34,696 nt of DNA from Gp6-AA40 sp050742535 (GCA_050742535.1 JBOGIQ010000018.1:1-34696); one strand, 5' to 3'. Positions 15,683-23,959 are shown, numbered from the stretch's first letter. Made by a program: numbers and translations. The notes: generated from the letters alone by a model not told the origin.

Positions 15683-16224
15683 GGTGTGTCCTTGGTGCGC
15701 AGCAGCTTCTTCAGCCGCGCGCGTGCCCGGAACAGCGTCACCGCGACGACAGCGCGCGAGGTGCCGAGCAGCCGGCCGATATCTGCTTCGCTGGCGTCGT
15801 GCTCGTAGCGGAGGACGAGCATTTCCACGGCCCGTGGATTGAGTTGCGCAATGGCCGCGACGAGCCGCTTCTGAAGGTCGGAGTCGTGTTCGGAGCCGCC
15901 AGCCGTGGCCGACGAGTCGGTGACAGCGTGTCGCCGGGCCGCGTCGACGACCGACTCGCGGCGCCGTCGCGACCGCACGACGTTCAGCGCCAGGTTGATC
16001 GCCGAGCGATAGAGGTAGCCCTTGGGGTTTCGCCTGAAGTCAGGCGGAAACCCACGCCTCAGCAGCTGCAGGAAAAGCGTTTGTACGATGTCCTCGGCGT
16101 CCTGCGCGCTGGCCGTCACGCTGAACGCCGTGCGATAGACCAGCCGGGAATGCTCGCGGAAGACCTCGTCGAGTTCGTCTGCCAAGGGCTCTGGGGCTCG
16201 ATGAAACGCCGCGACTGGCGACAT
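15679..16224 (-). CDS. ECF-type RNA polymerase sigma factor
   Basis: A 181-residue sigma-70 family protein of the extracytoplasmic-function class. Region 2 is visible at about residues 25-55 (HSRLVYRTAFSVTASAQDAE, then DIVQTLFLQLLRR). Region 4 lies near the C-terminus (LNPRAVEMLVLRYEHDASEA, DIGRLLGTSRAVVAVTLFRA). Regions 1.1 and 3 are missing, as usual for the class. ATG 16224 has AGGA 6 bases upstream. It is coupled to the downstream FecR-TIGR03435 gene by an ATGA overlap, so the partner is probably its regulator. A near-perfect hairpin at 16028-16056 lies within the coding sequence between the regions. Confidence 0.92.
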   Translation of the reverse strand: MSPVAAFHRAPEPLADELDEVFREHSRLVYRTAFSVTASAQDAEDIVQTLFLQLLRRGFPPDFRRNPKGYLYRSAINLALNVVRSRRRRESVVDAARRHAVTDSSATAGGSEHDSDLQKRLVAAIAQLNPRAVEMLVLRYEHDASEADIGRLLGTSRAVVAVTLFRARARLKKLLRTKDTP

Positions 16225-16272
16225 GTGCTTCCTGGCAGGAAAACAACGGGTCCGTCATTTTGTTAACACCGC

Positions 16273-17703
16273 CTAAGGCGGCGGCGTGGTGACTGGACGC
16301 GAGAGCTGTAAATACGCTGGACTCCCGGCGGGGTCAACCTGGGGCGCGGCAGGGGAAAGGATCTGCTCGAGCAGCGGCCGCATCTGCGCCAGTTGCTTGA
16401 CGCGAATCACGAAGTCCCATGCCGGCTCGAACTTCTTCCAGCCGGCGCTGTATGCCGCGTGTCTGATCCGGTGGCCGACGGAGCGATGCTGCACGGCAGC
16501 CTTGAGGATGTTGCCCCACGTATAAAACGATTCGTAGGACCAGTCGTAGCCGGCTTTCAATTGCTCCGCGGTCAAACCGACTGGGCGATAGACGACGTGG
16601 CGTGTGTCATAGAGGTCCCAGTCGTTCGTGACCATGCGTCCCTCGGCAGCCATTCGTGTATGGAGCGCCGTGCCGGGGTACGGCGTCAGAATGTGGAATG
16701 TCGCTGTCGTAATTCCGCTGCGCACCGCCCAGTCCACGGTGCGCGCAAACACGTCGCCATGGTCGCCGTCGAGGCCGAAGACGAAGCTGCCGTTGATCAT
16801 GATGCCGAGGTCGTCGAGCCGGCGGATGACGCGCTGGTAGTCGCGTCCGAGGTTCTGCCGCTTGTTGGCGTCCTGCAGGCTGCGGTGCGAGAGGCTTTCG
16901 AAGCCGACGAACAGACTGCGCAGACCCGCCGCGGCCGCCTCCGCGATCAGATCGTCGCGGAGGATGGAATCCACGGTCGCCGCCCCCTGAAAGACGCGGC
17001 CCATTCCCCGCATCCCGCGGAACAGTTCCCGCGCGAACCGCACGTGGCCCAATAGATGGTCGTCCAGGAAGTAGAGGTGACGTCCCGGCAGCCTGGCGAT
17101 TTCCGCCAGGGCGTCGTCCACCTTCTGTGTGTAAAAGCCGCGTCCGCCTTCGAAGAAGGCGTCCTTGTAGCAGAACGTGCAGTGATGCGGGCAGCCGCGC
17201 GACACGACGATTGAATTCGGCACGAGATAGCGATGCCGCTGGATCAGATCCCGCCGGATCGGCGGGATGCCTTCGAGGGTCCGAATCGTCGAGACGTACC
17301 GCGGTGCCGGCCGTCCCGCAGCCAGGTCCTGCAGGAACTGCGGAAACGTGTCTTCGCCCGGGCCGAGCACGATCGTGTCGGCGTGCGGCGCCGCTTCGTC
17401 GGGCAGCGAGGTGACGTGCAGGCCGCCGAGCACGACGTAGGCGCCGCGCGCGCGGTAGTGGTCCGCAATCCGATACGCGCGATACGCGTTGGTGATGTAG
17501 ACCTGGATGACGACGAGGTCCGGGCGGTCGTCGAGGTCGAGCGGCTCGACGTGCTCATCCTGCAACGTCGCCTCGACGCCGGGGGCGAGGTACGCCGCCA
17601 GCGTGGCGAGGCCGAGTGGGGGGAACAGTGAGTACTTGACCGGTCGCCAGAACGGACTGGTCGCCTCGGTCAGCGCGGGCAGGATGAACGTCGCGTGCCT
17701 CAC
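16273..17703 (-). CDS. B12-binding domain radical SAM protein
   Basis: A 476-residue enzyme from GTG 17703. The frame is also open to a TTG at 17721, but a TATGCT hexamer lies 6 bases before the GTG and the family starts around HATFILPALTEATSPFWRP. The N-terminal third is a cobalamin-binding-like fold (YVVLGGLHVTSLPDEA, TIVLGPGEDTFPQFL). The radical SAM core follows, with the [4Fe-4S]-binding CPHHCTFC (C-x3-C-x2-C), then YFLDDHLLGH, GLRSLFVGFESLS and MINGSFVFGLDGD. Such proteins carry out methylations or other radical chemistry on unknown substrates. A palindrome (CCGCCT and AGGCGG, 16269-16281) spans the stop. Divergent from a small gene. Confidence 0.9.
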   Translation of the reverse strand: MRHATFILPALTEATSPFWRPVKYSLFPPLGLATLAAYLAPGVEATLQDEHVEPLDLDDRPDLVVIQVYITNAYRAYRIADHYRARGAYVVLGGLHVTSLPDEAAPHADTIVLGPGEDTFPQFLQDLAAGRPAPRYVSTIRTLEGIPPIRRDLIQRHRYLVPNSIVVSRGCPHHCTFCYKDAFFEGGRGFYTQKVDDALAEIARLPGRHLYFLDDHLLGHVRFARELFRGMRGMGRVFQGAATVDSILRDDLIAEAAAAGLRSLFVGFESLSHRSLQDANKRQNLGRDYQRVIRRLDDLGIMINGSFVFGLDGDHGDVFARTVDWAVRSGITTATFHILTPYPGTALHTRMAAEGRMVTNDWDLYDTRHVVYRPVGLTAEQLKAGYDWSYESFYTWGNILKAAVQHRSVGHRIRHAAYSAGWKKFEPAWDFVIRVKQLAQMRPLLEQILSPAAPQVDPAGSPAYLQLSRPVTTPPP

Positions 17704-17723
17704 CGGCCAAGCATATCGCAAAC

Positions 17724-17742
17724 TACTTTAAAATACAAAGTA
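17724..17742. promoter_or_regulatory. Operator-like inverted repeat between divergent genes
   Basis: TACTTT at 17724-17729 and its exact complement AAAGTA at 17737-17742 are separated by 7 A/T-rich bases. It lies in the divergent gap between the radical SAM gene and the small gene at 17780, upstream of both presumed -10 elements (TATGCT on minus at 17710-17715, TACAAT on plus at 17756-17761). This suits a repressor or activator site; the regulator is unknown. Confidence 0.4.
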
Positions 17743-17779
17743 AACGCCGCCCGCCTACAATCCGCGGCCGGGAGAGGTC

Positions 17780-18088
17780 ATGGCAAAGCGTCTTCTCGAT
17801 ACCGTTACCGGCATCGGTTCCGTACGCGCGGAGAACCTCACGCTTCGCGCCACACGGTATCGGCTCTCCTTCTGGGTCAATGACGACCCCCCGGCGCACG
17901 GCAGCGAGTCCGGCGCGGCACCAACCGTTGACGGCCACATCGATATCAGCGGCATCGGCGAAGCCGCGGTCCTGGCCGGTGTGGACACCCTGACGCTGAC
18001 GCTGGCCGATGGGCGCGAAGTGGCCTTTCCCATCAAGAGCACCGCCGGCGACATCGTCGGTCAGTGCGTGGAACGCCGGCATTCCTGA
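17780..18088 (+). CDS. Small conserved-looking protein of unknown function
   Basis: A 102-residue soluble protein I do not recognise. ATG 17780 has a strong GGGAGAGG ribosome binding site at 17769-17776, and TACAAT at 17756-17761 is a plausible -10. The sequence (RLLDTVTGIGSVRAENLTLR, DGHIDISGIGEAAVLAG, TLTLTLADGREVAFPIKSTA) is rich in beta-strand patterns. It has no signal peptide, membrane helix or cysteine cluster, apart from one Cys near the C-terminus. It is divergent from the radical SAM gene, with an operator-like repeat between them, and a hairpin follows 10 bases after its stop. Confidence 0.75.
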   Translation: MAKRLLDTVTGIGSVRAENLTLRATRYRLSFWVNDDPPAHGSESGAAPTVDGHIDISGIGEAAVLAGVDTLTLTLADGREVAFPIKSTAGDIVGQCVERRHS

Positions 18089-18098
18089 GCTCTGCTGG

Positions 18099-18116
18099 GT
18101 CCGCCTGAAGGCGGAC
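18099..18116. repeat. REP-like hairpin, GA loop, at a gene end
   Basis: Perfect 8-base arms GTCCGCCT and AGGCGGAC flank GA. This is the reverse orientation of the TC-loop type at 13825. It lies 10 bases after the small gene's stop and about 30 bases before the next promoter. Confidence 0.6.
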
Positions 18117-18146
18117 ACTACGACGGTCTGGCCCGGTCATCTCGGG

Positions 18147-18152
18147 TACACT
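18147..18152 (+). promoter_or_regulatory. Probable -10 element of DUF1592 gene
   Basis: TACACT ends 11 bases before the TTG start at 18164, and no Shine-Dalgarno sequence is present. The pattern matches the kinase gene, suggesting a leaderless message. Confidence 0.4.
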
Positions 18153-18163
18153 TTTCGATCACC

Positions 18164-20566
18164 TTGCGAACAGCCCTTTTCTCGGCCGCCGTTATCCTCC
18201 TCGTCGTCGCCGGTTTTGCCGGGCGGACGGGCTCCGCGCAGGGAGCGGCCACGGCCGCCGCCGCGCCGGCATCCCACGCCGCCTTGGTCAAAACGTACTG
18301 CGCGACGTGCCATAGCGACCGGATGCGATCGGGCGAGCTGTCGCTCGAGCACGCCGACCTCGCCGACATCCCCAGGAACGCCGAGACGTGGGAGAAGGTC
18401 ATTCGGAAGGTTCGCGCCGGGATGATGCCGCCCGCCGGAATGCCACGGCCGGATGCCGCGACGCTCGATGCGTTCGTCACTCACATCGAAACCACAATCG
18501 ATCGCGCCGCGGCGACAAACCCCAGGCCGGGCCGTACCGCGCTTCACCGCCTCAACCGCGCGGAATACGCCAACGCGATTCGCGATCTGCTGTCACTCGA
18601 GATCGACGCGACGGCGCTCCTGCCTCCGGACGATGAGAGCAGCGGTTTCGACAACATCGCCGACGTGCTGACCGTCTCGCCGTCGCTGATGGAGCGGTAT
18701 CTGTCCGCGTCGTGGAACATCAGCCGCACGGCCCTCGGCAACGTGAACATCACCCCGGGTACCGTGACATACCGCGTCCGTCCGGACTTGTCGCAGGATC
18801 AGCACATCGACGGGATGCCGCCGGGGACACGCGGCGGTATGAAGGTCGAACATACGTTTCCCGTGGACGGCGAGTACGTCATCAGGCTCCGCATGTGGCG
18901 CAACACCTTCGACCTGATGCGTGGAATGGAGGATCCGCACGACATCGAGATGGCCATTGACGGCACGCGCCTGACGGTCGTCACGGTCGGCGGGCGCGAC
19001 GACTTCGGCCGGATGGCGGAGAACCCGGGGACGTTCGGCGCCGATCTCGATCGTCGGCTGACCGTTCGGCTGCCCGTGAAGGCGGGTACCCACACGATCT
19101 GGGCGACGACCGTCCTCAAGAGTCATGCGCCGCGCGACGATCTGATCAAGCCGTTCATCAGGACCACCGTGGACGGTCTCGACATCATGGGCGACCCCTC
19201 CGTGGATCGCATCACCATTGAAGGTCCGTATGCTGCCGCCGGTCCGGGAGACAGCGCGTCACGCCGGAAAATCCTTTCCTGCAAGCCGGCGTCCACGGCG
19301 CAGGAGGCAGCGTGTGCACGGCAGATTCTGACGACCCTCGCACGGCAGGCGTATCGCAAGCCCGTCGACAAAGCGACGACCGATCTCCTGATGGACTTCT
19401 ACGCCAAGGGCCGTAAGAGTGGCGGCCATTTCGATCGCGGGATCGAGTCGGCGCTGCAGTTCATCCTGGCGAGTCCCGAATTCCTCTTCCGCGTGGAACC
19501 AGATCCCGTGAATGGGAAGTCGGCCTACCAACTGGGCGACCTCCCGCTGGCCTCCCGGCTGGCCTTCTTTCTCTGGAGCAGCCTGCCCGACGACCAGCTG
19601 ATCACTCTTGCCGCGCAGGGAAAACTGAAGCAGCCGGCCGTGCTCGAGCAGCAGGTGCGGCGGATGCTGGCCGACCGCCGGTCGAAAACGCTGATCGACA
19701 ACTTCGCCGAGCAGTGGCTGCACCTGCGTAATCTGAAGAACTCCAATCCCGATCTCGGTGCCTTCCCCGATTTCGACGACAACCTGCGGCAGGCCATGCG
19801 CGAGGAGACCGAGCTGTTCTTCGACAGCATCATGCGCGAGGACCGCAGCGTAATGGATCTGCTGAACGCGGACTACACGTTCGTCAACGAGCGGCTGGCG
19901 CGCCACTACGGCATTCCGAATATTTACGGCAGCCGCTTCCGTCGTGTGCCGGTGCCGAACGAGGCGCGGCGCGGGTTGCTCGGCCAGGCCAGTATCCTCA
20001 CCGTCACGTCGTATCCGAACCGCACGTCGCCGGTCGAACGGGGCAAGTGGATTCTGACGAACCTGCTTGGGGTGCCGCCGCAGCCGCCGCCACCGAACAT
20101 CCCGCCGCTGCCGGAAGGCGGGACCGAAGGGAAGATCGTCTCGCTGCGCGAGCGGATGGAACGGCATCGCGCCAATCCGGTGTGCGCCGGCTGTCACCGT
20201 GCGATGGATCCGATCGGGTTTGCGATGGAGAACTTCGACGGCATCGGCCGCTGGCGCGCGAGGGAAGACGGCCAGGCGATCGACGCGTCCGGCACGCTCT
20301 TTACGGGTGCGAAACTGGACGGCGTGAATGGCCTGCGACAGGAACTGGTCCGGCGGCCCGACGTCTTCGTTGGCGTGCTCACGGAACGCATGCTGACCTA
20401 CGCCGTTGGCCGCGGGCTCGAACACTACGACATGCCGGCGGTGCGCAGAATCGTCCGGCAGGCGCGCGCGAACAATTACCGCTTCTCGTCCATCGTCCTC
20501 GGTGTGGCGCGCAGCGTGCCGTTTCAGATGAAAGAGACCGCAGTGGTCGTCAAGGAGACGAGATGA
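18164..20566 (+). CDS. DUF1587/DUF1592/DUF1588/DUF1585 cytochrome-like secreted protein
   Basis: An 800-residue protein starting at TTG 18164, followed at once by a signal peptide (MRTALFSAAVILLVVAGFAG). A single c-type heme motif CATCH lies at 46-50 (VKTYCATCHSDRMRSGELSL). The order of conserved blocks matches the planctomycete/acidobacterial DUF1592 family: DUF1587 (LHRLNRAEYANAIRDLLSLE), DUF1595/DUF1592 (LASPEFLFRVEPDPVNG, LASRLAFFLWSSLPDDQLI), DUF1588 (RRGLLGQASILTVTSYPNRT, NPVCAGCHRAMDPIGFAMEN) and DUF1585 (LTYAVGRGLEHYDMPAVRRI). The family is exported and probably redox-active; no reaction is established. Its TGA overlaps the next ATG, so it is co-translated with the DUF1552 gene, its usual partner. 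Confidence 0.93.
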   Translation: MRTALFSAAVILLVVAGFAGRTGSAQGAATAAAAPASHAALVKTYCATCHSDRMRSGELSLEHADLADIPRNAETWEKVIRKVRAGMMPPAGMPRPDAATLDAFVTHIETTIDRAAATNPRPGRTALHRLNRAEYANAIRDLLSLEIDATALLPPDDESSGFDNIADVLTVSPSLMERYLSASWNISRTALGNVNITPGTVTYRVRPDLSQDQHIDGMPPGTRGGMKVEHTFPVDGEYVIRLRMWRNTFDLMRGMEDPHDIEMAIDGTRLTVVTVGGRDDFGRMAENPGTFGADLDRRLTVRLPVKAGTHTIWATTVLKSHAPRDDLIKPFIRTTVDGLDIMGDPSVDRITIEGPYAAAGPGDSASRRKILSCKPASTAQEAACARQILTTLARQAYRKPVDKATTDLLMDFYAKGRKSGGHFDRGIESALQFILASPEFLFRVEPDPVNGKSAYQLGDLPLASRLAFFLWSSLPDDQLITLAAQGKLKQPAVLEQQVRRMLADRRSKTLIDNFAEQWLHLRNLKNSNPDLGAFPDFDDNLRQAMREETELFFDSIMREDRSVMDLLNADYTFVNERLARHYGIPNIYGSRFRRVPVPNEARRGLLGQASILTVTSYPNRTSPVERGKWILTNLLGVPPQPPPPNIPPLPEGGTEGKIVSLRERMERHRANPVCAGCHRAMDPIGFAMENFDGIGRWRAREDGQAIDASGTLFTGAKLDGVNGLRQELVRRPDVFVGVLTERMLTYAVGRGLEHYDMPAVRRIVRQARANNYRFSSIVLGVARSVPFQMKETAVVVKETR

Positions 20567-21912
20567 GCGTCCTGTTCAAGAAGCACCTGTCGCGGCGCAC
20601 GTTCATCCGCGGCGCCGGCGTGACGATGTCGCTGCCGTTCCTCGACGCGATGGTGCCGGCGCGCACGGCACTGGCGCAGACGGCCGCCAGGCGGCAGGTC
20701 AGGCTTGGCCTCTGCTTCATTCCGCACGGCGCGGTCATGAATCAGTGGACGCCGGCAACGACGGGGCCGCTGGAACTGTCGCCGATTCTGTCGCCGCTCT
20801 CGGGACACAAGGATCAGGTGGTGGTGCTCAGCAACCTCGCCCACGCCCAGGCCGGCCCGCAGGGTCCCGGCGACAACGGCGGCGATCACACGCGGTGCCC
20901 GGCGGTCTTCCTGAACGGCGTGCACCCGAAGCGCACCGACGGCGCCGACATCCAGGCGGGCACGACCATCGACCAGATGGCCGCCGCGCAAATCGGGCAG
21001 GACACGCTGCTGCCGTCGCTGGAGCTGGCCGTCGAGGACTACAGCGGGCTGGTCGGATCGTGCGATGTCGGGTTCAGCTGCACGTACATGAACACGATTT
21101 CGTGGCGGACACCGACGTCGCCGCTGCCGATGGAAATCAACCCGCGCGTGGTGTTCGATCGCATGTTCGGCGACGGCGCCACGGTGCAGGAACGCGTGCA
21201 GCGAATCGAGACGCAGCGCAGCATCCTCGACGCGATCACCGGGCAGGTCCGGCGGCTCCAGGGCGATCTGGGCGTCAGCGACCGGAACCGCGTGGCCGAG
21301 TATCTCGACGCGGTGCGCGAAATCGAGCGGCGCATTCAGATTTCGGAGCGGCAGGCGTCGAACCCGTCGCTGGCCGTGCCGGAATCGCCAACGGGGATTC
21401 CCGACGACCACGAAGCGCACACGAAGCTGATGTTCGACCTGATGGCGATCGCGTTCCAGGCCGACATCACGCGCATCTCGACGTTCATGATGGCGCGCGA
21501 GGTCAGCTACCGGACGTTCCCGAAGCTGGGGATCTCGGAGGCGTTCCATCCGGCATCGCACCACCAGAACAGCCCGGCGCGGCTCGAGACGCTGGCCAAG
21601 ATCAACGCGTTCCACGTCTCGCTCGTGACGCATCTGCTCGACCGTCTCAAGTCGACGCCGGATGGTGACGGGACGCTGCTCGACAACTCGCTGATCCTGT
21701 ACGGCAGCGCGATGAGCAACAGCAACATTCACGACCACGCGCCGCTGCCGGTGCTCATTGCCGGCGGCGCAGCCGGGAAGCTGAAGGGCGGGCGCCATCT
21801 GACGTATGCGGCCGGGACGCCGATGTCGAACCTCCTGCTGACGATCCTCGACAAGGCCGGTGTGCGGCAGGAAGCGGTCGGCGACAGCACGGGCTTGTTG
21901 ACGGACGTTTAG
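20563..21912 (+). CDS. DUF1552 family Tat-exported protein
   Basis: A 449-residue protein. The frame extends upstream, but the real start is ATG 20563: AGGAG lies 6 bases before it, it overlaps the DUF1592 TGA as ATGA, and the next residues form a twin-arginine signal (LSRRTFIRGAGVTMSLPFLD). The body matches DUF1552: GLCFIPHGAVMNQWTP, PILSPLSGHKDQVVVLSNLA, AVFLNGVHPKRTDGADIQAG, DVGFSCTYMNTISWR, TRISTFMMAREVSYRTFP, HPASHHQNSP and LDNSLILYGSAMSNSNIHDH. The family is a steady partner of DUF1592 proteins. Its fold recalls sulfatase- or phosphatase-like proteins, but no activity is established. Confidence 0.93.
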   Translation: MSVLFKKHLSRRTFIRGAGVTMSLPFLDAMVPARTALAQTAARRQVRLGLCFIPHGAVMNQWTPATTGPLELSPILSPLSGHKDQVVVLSNLAHAQAGPQGPGDNGGDHTRCPAVFLNGVHPKRTDGADIQAGTTIDQMAAAQIGQDTLLPSLELAVEDYSGLVGSCDVGFSCTYMNTISWRTPTSPLPMEINPRVVFDRMFGDGATVQERVQRIETQRSILDAITGQVRRLQGDLGVSDRNRVAEYLDAVREIERRIQISERQASNPSLAVPESPTGIPDDHEAHTKLMFDLMAIAFQADITRISTFMMAREVSYRTFPKLGISEAFHPASHHQNSPARLETLAKINAFHVSLVTHLLDRLKSTPDGDGTLLDNSLILYGSAMSNSNIHDHAPLPVLIAGGAAGKLKGGRHLTYAAGTPMSNLLLTILDKAGVRQEAVGDSTGLLTDV

Positions 21913-21938
21913 GGATCAGGGATCAGGGATCAGGCGAT
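21911..21938. repeat. Short-unit tandem repeat, 7-base units
   Basis: Three exact copies of AGGGATC (21911-21931) followed by AGGCGAT. The array starts inside the TAG of the DUF1552 gene and fills the whole gap to the ankyrin ATG at 21939. The last unit supplies the only AGG that could serve as a ribosome binding site for that gene. Confidence 0.75.
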
Positions 21939-23444
21939 ATGCGATTGATGACTCGTTTTCTGACGGTGCTCGTAATCGGCGCGATGCCGGCCGTGGCATC
22001 TGCCGCCGGCTCGGAAGCGGCGGACGCCGCGCAGCGCAAGGATCTCGCCACCCTGCGCACGATGGTGAGCAAGAAGGTCAACGTCAACACGCCGCAGGCC
22101 GACGGAACCACCGCGCTGCACTGGGCCGCGCACTATAGCGACGTCGAGGCTGTTCAGCTGCTGTTGAAGGCAGGCGCGAACCCCTCGACAGCCAATCGGT
22201 TCGGCGCGTCGCCGCTGTCCGCGGCGTCGACCTCGGGCAACGCCGTGCTGGTGAAGCTGCTGCTCGATGCGGGGGCCGATGCGAAAACGGTGTCGACACT
22301 CGACGGCGAGACCGTGCTGATGAGCGCGGCCCGATCCGGAAGCGTGGAGACGGTGCGCCTGCTGCTCGATCGCGGCGCCGACGTCAATGCCCGGGAGCGC
22401 TACAAGGGCCAGACGGCGCTGATGTGGGCCGCGTCGGAGCGTCACGCGCCGATCGTCAAGCTGCTGCTCGAGCGCGGCGCCGACTGGCGCGTCCGCTCGT
22501 TCGACCGCGAGACCAGGCCACCGAAGCTGAGTGCGGCCTCCTCGATTTCACCCATTCCACGCGGCGGCTTCACCGCGCTGATGTTCACGGCGCGCGAGGG
22601 CGATCTGGACGCCGCGCGCATCATGCTCGACGCCGGCGTGGACATCAATCACGGCGACGTGGACAGCGTCACCCCGCTCGTGGCCGCGATCATGAACAAG
22701 CGCTACACGCTGGCGAAGTTCCTGATCGACCGCGGCGCCGACGTCAACGTGGTCGACGCGGGCGGCCGGACCGCGCTCTACGCGATGATCGACATTCGCA
22801 ACGAAGACTGGACGGCAATGCCGAACCGCCCGCTGGAAGACCAGCTGCCCTCGCTGGATGTGGTCCGGGCGCTGATCGATCGCGGCGCGAAGCTCGACGT
22901 TCCGCTGACGCGGCCGTTGACGGTGCGCAGCGGAATGGATTTCGGTGACAACACCCTCGGCGCCGGTGCCACGCCGCTGATGCGTGCGGCGCGCGCCGGC
23001 GATCACGCGGTGATCCGCCTCCTGCTCGAGAAGGGCGCCAACGCCAGGGCGGCGACGAAGGATGGGACCAACGCGCTCATGTTCGCCGCCGGGATCGGCT
23101 ACCGCGACAAGAACACGCGCGGCTCCGAGAGCGACGCGCTCGAATCGGTCAAGGTGATGATGGCCGCCGGCCTCGACGTCAACCAGACCAACACGCGCGG
23201 CGAGAACGCGCTGCACGGCGCCGCCGTGCGCGGGGCCGACACGATCGTCCAGTTCCTCGTCGATCAGAAGATGGACGTCAATGCCACGAGCAAGCAGGGC
23301 TATACGCCGCTCGATGTGGCGATGGGGAAGACCATCGTTCTGCAGCTGCCCGTGCCGCAGGAAAGCACCGTCGCGCTGCTGAAGAAGCTGGGTGGGAAGG
23401 AAGGCCCCGGGCCGCGTGCGGCCCGTCCGCCGGCTGCGCAATAG
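21939..23444 (+). CDS. Secreted ankyrin-repeat protein
   Basis: A 501-residue protein with a signal peptide (MTRFLTVLVIGAMPAVASAA) and ankyrin repeats to near the C-terminus: GTTALHWAAHYSDVEAVQLL, GETVLMSAARSGSVETVRLL, GFTALMFTAREGDLDAARIM and ENALHGAAVRGADTIVQFL. The tail is Pro/Ala-rich. It closes a three-gene unit with the DUF1592 and DUF1552 genes. Ankyrin repeats suggest it docks to a partner protein, perhaps one of these, in the periplasm. ATG 21939 is used; ATG 21948 is an alternative. Its size and layout parallel the ankyrin protein at 130-1677. Confidence 0.9.
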   Translation: MRLMTRFLTVLVIGAMPAVASAAGSEAADAAQRKDLATLRTMVSKKVNVNTPQADGTTALHWAAHYSDVEAVQLLLKAGANPSTANRFGASPLSAASTSGNAVLVKLLLDAGADAKTVSTLDGETVLMSAARSGSVETVRLLLDRGADVNARERYKGQTALMWAASERHAPIVKLLLERGADWRVRSFDRETRPPKLSAASSISPIPRGGFTALMFTAREGDLDAARIMLDAGVDINHGDVDSVTPLVAAIMNKRYTLAKFLIDRGADVNVVDAGGRTALYAMIDIRNEDWTAMPNRPLEDQLPSLDVVRALIDRGAKLDVPLTRPLTVRSGMDFGDNTLGAGATPLMRAARAGDHAVIRLLLEKGANARAATKDGTNALMFAAGIGYRDKNTRGSESDALESVKVMMAAGLDVNQTNTRGENALHGAAVRGADTIVQFLVDQKMDVNATSKQGYTPLDVAMGKTIVLQLPVPQESTVALLKKLGGKEGPGPRAARPPAAQ

Positions 23445-23492
23445 AGACGGCGCACGCTTTGCGTTGAAACCGCGCTTCGAAAGGCGGTTCTC

Positions 23493-23867
23493 ATGATCCA
23501 ACGCGTATATCGAACCTCTGCGGCGGTGCTTGTCTGCTGTGCGAGCTTTGCCTGCTCAGCTTCACCGGCAGCACCTGACGTGACGCGTTCCGCGTCCTGG
23601 ACTCTCAATCCCACAAGCGACGAGAAACCCATCGTGATCTTCGTGATCAGTCAGGGTTTGTTCTTTGACGCGTGCGTGGTGAAAGAACCTCTGCCGAGGC
23701 ACGGTGAATTTCAGCTGCTCGTCGACAATCGCACGAATCTCGGTCCAGGCATGCCTGGATTTCTCGGCGGCCGATGGTGGGAGGACCTCAACGGCAACGG
23801 AATTCAGGATAATGCCGATGATTTCTTCTTTTGCCCACTGGTGTTACCAGGTCGGCTGAGTCGCTAA
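23493..23867 (+). CDS. Small secreted protein of unknown function
   Basis: A 124-residue protein with a hydrophobic, Cys-rich signal sequence (SAAVLVCCASFACSASP). It may be a lipoprotein, but the residues before the cysteines do not form a canonical lipobox. The mature part has a calcium-loop-like stretch DLNGNGIQDNADD, similar to dockerin or thrombospondin type-3 loops, preceded by GMPGFLGGRWWE. Two Cys in the mature chain (DACVVKE and FFCPLV) could form a disulphide. An AAGGCGG purine run 8-9 bases before ATG 23493 can act as a ribosome binding site. I do not recognise the family. Confidence 0.65.
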   Translation: MIQRVYRTSAAVLVCCASFACSASPAAPDVTRSASWTLNPTSDEKPIVIFVISQGLFFDACVVKEPLPRHGEFQLLVDNRTNLGPGMPGFLGGRWWEDLNGNGIQDNADDFFFCPLVLPGRLSR

Positions 23868-23914
23868 ACCCGGCCCCACGTACCCGCTGATCGTGTGCCC
23901 TGCGCACCGCGTGG

Positions 23915-23959
23915 GGCGAGCCTTGTCAGGCTCGCCACGCGAACCCGACAGGGTTCGCG
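23915..23959. repeat. Tandem pair of REP-like hairpins between convergent genes
   Basis: First hairpin (23915-23936): arms GGCGAGCCT and AGGCTCGCC, loop TGTC. Second (23938-23959): arms CGCGAACCC and GGGTTCGCG, loop GACA, the complement of TGTC. Each has perfect 9-base arms; a single base separates them and they point in opposite directions. They lie between the convergent small secreted gene and the MFS gene, where a bidirectional terminator would be expected. Confidence 0.65.

Noticed and set aside
16028..16056. Near-perfect hairpin inside the sigma-factor gene
   Set aside because: It resembles the gene-end hairpins, but its loop and arm pattern differ (one bulge, no CCT-core), and it lies in conserved coding sequence, so chance in GC-rich codons is more likely.
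16269..16281. CCGCCT/AGGCGG palindrome at the radical SAM stop codon
   Set aside because: A 6-base stem with a one-base centre cannot form a normal hairpin; it is too short to call a terminator or a member of the hairpin family.
20524..21798. Long open frame on the minus strand antisense to the DUF1552 gene (424 codons)
   Set aside because: It is Arg/His-rich with no family motif, and exactly mirrors a well supported gene. High GC keeps the opposite frame free of stops.
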